A stretch of 64,000 nt of DNA from Podospora comata (Eukaryota > Ascomycota > Sordariomycetes > Sordariales > Podosporaceae): the NCBI GenBank assembly GCA_017354895.1, contig CP071498.1, positions 1,674,001-1,738,000 on the forward strand, in the 5' to 3' direction. The notes under the pieces were generated by a model. It was not told the origin of the DNA and searched no databases. It saw nothing but the letters and a program-made list of their open reading frames with translations. Of the stretch, positions 58,441 to 64,000 are shown in pieces. Position 1 is the stretch's first letter; the number at the start of each line of letters is the position of its first letter. Both the position numbers and the translations under genes were made by a program.

Positions 58441-59076
58441 TGGCTGGTACGTCCTCCTCCCCTCCCCCCTATCATCAGCCAATGCTAACCACCTCCCCAC
58501 GTAATTAGACTCCCGCAACCCCTCCACAGCCTCCAACACCTCCCCAACCACAACCAACTTTCCCATCTCCCCATCTCCCACCTCCCCAAGACGCGACCGT
58601 CGCGACAGCGACGAGTGGGGTAAGCCCCTTTCCCATCCCCTTGCCCCCCCTTTTTTTTTTTTTTCCCGTTCACTAACAATCTCTCTCTACCAGACGCCTC
58701 CAAAGTCCCCCCCTCCCGCTTCCAAAAGCGCAAAGGATCAATCTACGCCGTCCCCGGCTCCCGCGACGGCCACGTCGACTCCAACTACGCCCACAAGTTC
58801 CACGAGCTCCACGCCGAAAAGGGCTACACTGGGTTTGGCACGCCGAATTACAACCAAACCACAGCCACAAAGAAACAGTAGGAACTTTCTTCTTTTGTTG
58901 GGTTGGAGACGGTAAAAGGGGCGTTGGTGGGGGGTACTTCTTGGCTTTTTGGGAATAGCAACAACAATGCAGTGATTGAGGAGAGGACTGGGTTGGATGA
59001 ACAGTGGGAGATGGCGCATGGGGATATTCGGATGGTGGACAGGGAGGATGTGAGGAGGGGGAAGATGTCTTGTTGA
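58441..59076 (+). CDS. Small unknown protein, two possible isoforms
   Basis: Exons 58441-58447 (seven bases), 58509-58619 and 58694-58881 encode 101 aa ending in TAG: a Ser/Thr/Pro-rich start, then RFQKRKGSIYAVPGSRDG and KFHELHAEKGYTGFG. The short first exon is a likely true start (MADSRNPS). After that TAG the same frame stays open for 64 codons with protein-like composition (AVIEERTGLDEQWEMAHGDI..) to TGA at 59074-59076. An intron at 58878-58958 (GTAGGA..AATAG, 81 bp) would remove the stop in frame and give a longer protein, so alternative splicing is plausible. The donor is acceptable but no clear branch point is seen. Function unknown. Confidence 0.6.
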
Positions 59077-59565
59077 TGTGTTAAGGGGGGAGGTTTGAGT
59101 TTGTCAGGTGTTGATTGGAGTTTTCGTGGGAATTATGAAACATTGGGAGGGCAGAATGAGATGAATACCTAACAATATGATGTTTTTTTTTCCTTTGAAA
59201 GAGAAGATAAATATGCTGTGTTGTGTGTGTGCAAACTTGTGTTTTCCTCCACGATGAGATCCCAGATCCTGTCGAGAAAAGAAGAGGTTGGTAGGTAGGT
59301 AAGTAATAAATAACACATCTGTCAAGGTAAAAAGACAAAAAGAAATGGTTTTGTTTGTAACTTTGCCTTGTTTTGTCCTCCTTCCCCCCAAAGACAAATA
59401 ACATGACGAGAAAATATTTGAGAGAGAAAATACGAGAGTGATGACCACAAAAGAAACAAGAAAAGAAAAAGACGCCCAGCTTTGATGTGTCGGCAACCCA
59501 ATGCAATCTAAATAACATACAGGTTAAAAGCAAGAAGAAGAAGGAAAAAAAAAGAAGAGGTTATT
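59077..59565. other. Convergent intergenic gap
   Basis: Between 3' ends of the small gene and SYF1; AT-rich with many A and T runs, as expected of untranslated sequence. Confidence 0.5.
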
Positions 59566-62148
59566 TCATTCCATATCATCAAGCTCGATAGCATCCGGGT
59601 TTGCCACCTCGACCACCTTGGGAGCAACCACACTCCCCTTGATCCCCTCGCTCGCCGCAACAAATCCCGCCGGGGCACGAGCCTGCCGTTCCAGCTGCTC
59701 CATCGCGTCCGCCACCTCCTGATCAACCTCTCCTTCGCCGTTCTTGGCCTGCTGTGCTCTCGCCAGCGCCTGCGAGGCAATAAAGTTGACATCGGTGTTG
59801 TACTGCGCCTGCACCGACCGCTTGATCCGCAGCATCTCCTTGAACGTGTCCTCATTGCCATGCTGCACCTCAAACTGCTCCCATTTTTGCCAAAATCCCG
59901 GGTTTGTCCTGGGATCGCAAAACTGGGATCCATGGCCGTAGATGGCCCTTGCCCGGTCGATTTCCCCAAGACGTTTTTCCATGTCCGCGAATTTGAGGCA
60001 CATGTCCTTTGCTTCGTTGTCGGGGAGGGTGGCGATGGCGCGCTCGTAAATAGGGCGGGTGGATGGGAGACCGAAATTAGAGGCCGACTTGGTAATATAG
60101 AAATTAAACATGTCCGCCCTGTCCTCGTCCGACACGGCACGCGTTGCCCGCTCATAAATGCGCATCGCGTGCCGGGCTAGACCGCGCTCTTCTTCCAGGT
60201 TGCCGTACATGAGGTAGATCACCTTGGCGAACTTGGCCGGGCAGTCTTCAACGGCTTGTTCAAAGAGATCTCTCAGACGCTCGATGCTGATCTTGCGGTC
60301 GACGGCCTTGGTTAGGTAGAGGTTCCATAGCTCAAAGGCTACGGGGTAAGAGAAGAGATCAAGGCCGCGCTCGTAGATCTTGAATGACTCTTCAAAGTAC
60401 TTGTGTTCCTCGAGTAGGTTGGCGTAGTTGACCACAGTCTGGGGGGTGGCGATGCGGAGCTCGAATATTCTTTCGTAAATCTTCTTGGTTTCCTCCAGGG
60501 TGCTGACGCTCTCGACGAGGTCGACGTAGAACGACCACAGCTTCCAGCTCTTGTGTACTCGCTGTTGGGGAGATAATGTCTCGTCAAAGTAGTCGACATT
60601 GGATCTCTTCGGGGCTTGGACAGCTTTGGCCATGATCCGGACGGCATCGTCAAAGTTCTCGTTGCGGAGTTCCATCTCTGCCCACTCGATCCACATGTCG
60701 GCCAGCTCAGCTACCGACTTGAAGGGCACCTTGACCGCCTTTTCCATGATAGTCCTCGCGCTCCGGATATCCCCTCCGTTTTCGTAGAATTTGGCATAGT
60801 TAGCCCACAACTGATGGAACGCGCCAACGGCCTTCTTTGGCTGAATAGCAGCGATAGCATCCGTATAAGTCTGTACAACCTCCTGCTTGTTGTCTCCCCA
60901 CAGAGCAACTCTCTTCTCCCACTCGGTGACATTGTTCGGGTTCTGTCGTAGTAACACATCGTTCAGGAGGAACGGTCGTCGGTCCATCAGATGCTCAAAC
61001 CGCATCATCCTGATATCCAGATCAAAATCAGCCACCTCATCTACCACGCCCTTTTCCGCCCGTCCCGAGGCCATCTCCATCAGTGCCCCAATGACAGACT
61101 CCTCAAACTCAGTGTACGAGTCAAAAATGAGCGTAAAGTCCCGGACCGTCATAACTGTTGTGATGCCCTCCTCAAAAACATCTCTTGCCCTCTCAAAGCT
61201 GCCCCTTCGAATCCAGTAGGTTGCCAGGCCGCACCACAGTTTCCCGCGCTGGTCCGCGAACCGTTCGATTCCGCTCCGAATGATCCGTTCCACGTCAATG
61301 CCTGTTTCGTGTCCCGTTTCAATGTCGACAGCGTGCTCCACCAACAGATCCACCATCTCGCTCCAAAGCTCGTAGTGCCCCTTCCCGTTCTTGCTCTGGA
61401 ATCGTGGGTTGTTGAGAATGTCGATGTACCTCTTGACTGCCTCGGTGTACAGCTCGCTCTGAATCAAAAGTTCGATAAAGTCTTCGGCATCCTCCGGGTG
61501 GACCTGTGTGTAGCGCCTCCAGATCTTGACAGCCGTCAAACCCTCTGCCGAGTTGGCGAACGGTCGGTACAAGGCCCATATCCTGTTGTGTTGTGTAATC
61601 GGAAGTGCTCGGAGTGCGCGGTCGAAGGTGTGTCGTGTGAGGGTGACGAGGGGCTGCTGCATGAGGAACTTGAGGTATATCTCCCAGATGCGCGGCATTT
61701 TGTTGAGGAGGATCAGCGCCCGCTCAAAGAGCGCATTGACCTTTTGGTATTCGGAGGTGAAGATGGCGGCATTGAGCTTTGCGACGTGCTTCGTTCGGAA
61801 TCGTAAATACTGGTTGAAGGTTAGAACATGCTGACTCGGCATCAAAACTTGCGAGGAATAACGTACCATTTTCCACAGCTTATAGGAGCGCGGCAATTGG
61901 ATACATGCCCTCTCCATGACGTAGGCTTGCTCGCGAAGTGTCCCATGTTGAATCTTGTAGTCAATGTAGGCGAGCCATGGCTTGGTGCTGCCGGGGTTTC
62001 GTTGGATGTCTTGCTCGTAGGGGTAGTCATCATCGGACTGAAGGGCGCAAATGTTAGCATTGGTTGATGTTCCCGCAATCCCAGAGCCGGAAAAACATAC
62101 CACAAGCGCCAGATCAGGCTGGCGGCCAGAGGAGAGTGCCAGCGCCAT
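59566..62148 (-). CDS. SYF1: Pre-mRNA-splicing factor SYF1
   Basis: Exons 62148-62101, 62037-61867 and 61809-59566 give 820 aa. The protein is an array of HAT (half-TPR) repeats: KPWLAYIDYKIQHGTLREQA, WEIYLKFLMQQPLVTLTRHTFDRALRALP, LWCGLATYWIRRGSFERARD, LWNLYLTKAVDRKISIERLRDLFEQAV and GFWQKWEQFEVQHGNEDTFKEM are clear copies. The order and length match SYF1 (human XAB2), a scaffold of the Prp19/NineTeen complex in the active spliceosome. A Glu-rich tail follows. Both introns (62038-62100, 63 bp; 61810-61866, 57 bp) are multiples of three and contain no stop, so unspliced mRNA would stay open. Shares its upstream region with VMA8. Confidence 0.95.
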   Translation of the reverse strand: MALALSSGRQPDLALVVCFSGSGIAGTSTNANICALQSDDDYPYEQDIQRNPGSTKPWLAYIDYKIQHGTLREQAYVMERACIQLPRSYKLWKMVRYSSQVLMPSQHVLTFNQYLRFRTKHVAKLNAAIFTSEYQKVNALFERALILLNKMPRIWEIYLKFLMQQPLVTLTRHTFDRALRALPITQHNRIWALYRPFANSAEGLTAVKIWRRYTQVHPEDAEDFIELLIQSELYTEAVKRYIDILNNPRFQSKNGKGHYELWSEMVDLLVEHAVDIETGHETGIDVERIIRSGIERFADQRGKLWCGLATYWIRRGSFERARDVFEEGITTVMTVRDFTLIFDSYTEFEESVIGALMEMASGRAEKGVVDEVADFDLDIRMMRFEHLMDRRPFLLNDVLLRQNPNNVTEWEKRVALWGDNKQEVVQTYTDAIAAIQPKKAVGAFHQLWANYAKFYENGGDIRSARTIMEKAVKVPFKSVAELADMWIEWAEMELRNENFDDAVRIMAKAVQAPKRSNVDYFDETLSPQQRVHKSWKLWSFYVDLVESVSTLEETKKIYERIFELRIATPQTVVNYANLLEEHKYFEESFKIYERGLDLFSYPVAFELWNLYLTKAVDRKISIERLRDLFEQAVEDCPAKFAKVIYLMYGNLEEERGLARHAMRIYERATRAVSDEDRADMFNFYITKSASNFGLPSTRPIYERAIATLPDNEAKDMCLKFADMEKRLGEIDRARAIYGHGSQFCDPRTNPGFWQKWEQFEVQHGNEDTFKEMLRIKRSVQAQYNTDVNFIASQALARAQQAKNGEGEVDQEVADAMEQLERQARAPAGFVAASEGIKGSVVAPKVVEVANPDAIELDDME

Positions 62149-62768
62149 CGCGGGACTTGATCGTCTTCAGTAAGGAGCCAATTGGGGGGTGGGCGCCCTC
62201 CGTGGCAGAGCCGAAGAGCAGAAGAAGTAAAAAGAAAAGTCCTAGACGTGCCGTTGCCACGACATCACTGCTAGGTGTTGTCAACGAGGTAAGTTTGGCG
62301 CAGACAGTAACAATCCGACGACGGCGTGGTTTGACGAGTTTCGGCACTGCTTTTTTCCAACTTCTCCAACAAGTCTGGCGATTGGGCGCGCGCTGAGGGA
62401 GAAGGGTCACGTAAAGAAAGCACAGACCAGGTCATTATAATTGCACTAATTAGCGGGGAGACGCTGCACTACGTAGGTAATCAGCACGGGCCAGTTCCAG
62501 GTCCAGGGGATGTGCTGTTGGCAGCAAGCAACCTGGAAGGCTTCCGTCACCCAGCTGTCGCAACAAGCTCCAAGAAGCTCCACACCTCACGATCCCACAG
62601 CCCATCCCTTTCAGTCCAGCTGCTGTGCGAACGACAACAGCCATATCTCGCCGAGCCCTGCATCTTCCCTTGACCCCTAGAGACCACCATCTCATCTCTT
62701 TGTATCACTTCTGCACCCTTCACTACAACACTTGGAAATCTCCAATTGCCCGATAACCACCCGCAATC
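62149..62768. promoter_or_regulatory. Bidirectional promoter region, SYF1 / VMA8
   Basis: 620 bp between divergent start codons. No TATA box is obvious on either side, as is usual for housekeeping genes. Confidence 0.5.
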
Positions 62769-63827
62769 ATGTCCGGCGCAGCAGTACGTTGGTCCAAACA
62801 CCCCACTGTCTCCCCAATATCAACATCACGATAACTAACCACCCAACCCTCCCCATCCAGGACCGCGAAGCCGTCTTTCCCACCCGGCAATCGCTGGGTA
62901 TCATGAAAGCAAAGCTCAAAGGCGCCGAAACAGGTCACAGTCTCCTCAAAAGAAAGAGTGAAGCTCTCACCAAGTCAGTCTCCCGTCCCCATTCCCCTCC
63001 CAGGCCCCCCCGAAACCGTATCTAACCTCCCCGTCCCTCCCCCCCCCAGACGCTTCCGCGAAATCACCCGCCGCATCGACGAAGCCAAGCGCAAGATGGG
63101 CCGCGTAATGCAAATCGCCTCCCTCTCCCTCGCCGAAGTCACCTACGCCGTCGGCGGCAACATAGGGTACCAAATCCAGGAATCCGCCAAATCCGCCCGC
63201 TTCCGCATCCGCGCCAAGCAGGAAAACGTCTCGGGCGTCCTCCTCCCCGCGTTTGAGAGCTACCAGACCGAGGGGAACAACGACTTTGCCATGACGGGTC
63301 TCGGCAAGGGAGGTCAGCAGGTACAGCGGTGTCGCGAGACGTATGCGAGGGCGGTGGAGGCGCTCGTGGAGCTGGCGAGCTTGCAGACGGCGTTCGTGAT
63401 TTTGGACGAGGTCATCAAGGTGGTTAACAGGCGAGTGAATGCCATGTAAGTGACAGACCTGAGATTTTTGAGAGTGGATGGGATGGATTGGGGTGCTAAC
63501 ATTTGCCTAGTGAGCATGTCATTATTCCCAGGACGGAGAATACCATCAAGTGTAAGTGGAACTCCACCCTGTTTTAGATGGACTGTACTGACTTTCCCAG
63601 ATATCAACTCGGAGCTTGACGAGCTGGACAGAGAGGAGTTTTACAGACTGAAGAAGGTTGCCGGCAAGAAACAGCGAGACACAGCCGAGCAAGATGCCGA
63701 GATGAAGGCTAGGAAAGAAGCGCAAGCTGCAGCTGCAGATGAGCAGAACCAAGCGCCAAATGCCGCGGCGGACGACGCGCCAGCTGATCTGTTGGCTGCG
63801 GAGGAGGATGAAGATGTCATCTTCTAA
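62769..63827 (+). CDS. VMA8: V-type ATPase subunit D
   Basis: Five exons, 62769-62783 (five codons), 62861-62973, 63050-63445, 63511-63551 and 63601-63827, give 263 aa. The opening reads MSGAADREAVFPTRQSLGIM and continues KAKLKGAETGHSLLKRKSEAL, the hallmark of subunit D. IGYQIQ, the GVLLPAFE segment and ARAVEALVELASLQTAFVIL match the family's coiled-coil shaft. The C-terminus is Ala/Glu-rich, ending DEDVIF. Subunit D is the central rotor axle of the V1 sector that acidifies the vacuole. The structure is complete and the gene looks functional. Confidence 0.95.
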
Positions 63828-64000
63828 GGGAGTTGTTGGGCTTGGACCATCGAGCGTTGTTGTCACTGTCGCATGTTGGAAGGGCGTGGTTAGAGTCATT
63901 GGTCAGCATATTGTTTCATTAGGCATAGGCGCAATCCGGGAGTTGCTTGTTTCCATGTTTTTATTTCATTGGGTATCTCTAATTCCCTTGGCTGAGGCAT
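63828..64000. other. 3' flank of VMA8
   Basis: Non-coding sequence to the window end; likely 3' untranslated region. Confidence 0.5.

Noticed and set aside
58869-59076. Programmed UAG readthrough
   Set aside because: An in-phase 81-bp intron explains the open frame after the TAG without recoding.

Overview
The window is nuclear DNA from a filamentous ascomycete, most likely a Sordariomycete near Sordariales. Genes carry many short introns (about 54-96 bp) with GT..AG ends and CTNAC-like branch points. There is a dispersed single 5S rRNA gene of the Neurospora type with a TATA element at -29. The gene content is typical of such fungi: HET-domain, NACHT/ankyrin, DUF7708, DUF7025-AAA, tyrosinase and small secreted cysteine-rich proteins. 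Exon coordinates were derived by hand from splice motifs and reading phase; no search or alignment was run, so family names rest on recognised motifs.

Layout. 0-2.3 kb: 3' end of an RBM26/27-like RNA-binding protein gene and a 5S rRNA gene. 2.9-4.3 kb: a secreted proteinase K-like subtilisin. 4.8 kb: a small hAT-like MITE. 5-12.5 kb: a NACHT-ankyrin (NLR/STAND) gene followed by a HET-domain gene, both transcribed leftward and both with damaged reading frames. 13-24 kb: small secreted proteins, an intact HET gene, an alpha/beta hydrolase and a broken DUF7587-like gene. 24.6-33.7 kb: tyrosinase, a secreted protein, a membrane protein, a broken F-box gene and a PAF-acetylhydrolase-like protein. 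35-45.2 kb: a secreted protein whose start codon is unclear, a second intact HET gene, a large DUF7025-AAA ATPase and a DUF7708 STAND-like protein. 45.6-54.2 kb: secreted and membrane proteins plus two divergent flavin oxidases (a sarcosine-oxidase-like enzyme and an L-amino-acid-oxidase-like enzyme). 55-56.5 kb: a short-chain dehydrogenase and an intron-bearing tRNA-Gln. 58.4-64 kb: a small unknown protein, then the conserved housekeeping pair SYF1 and VMA8, transcribed divergently.

Housekeeping genes sit at both ends. The middle (about 5-55 kb) reads as an accessory region rich in fungal allorecognition and immune-type genes (one NLR, three HET genes, one DUF7708 STAND, one AAA), secreted proteins, and several degraded genes. 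The most striking local features are an NLR whose Walker A motif is split so that most of it lies on a 25-nt exon, the damaged NLR-HET neighbourhood, a subtilisin without the usual oxyanion-hole Asn, and a repeat-TATA-hairpin arrangement at 15.1-15.2 kb that no gene explains.
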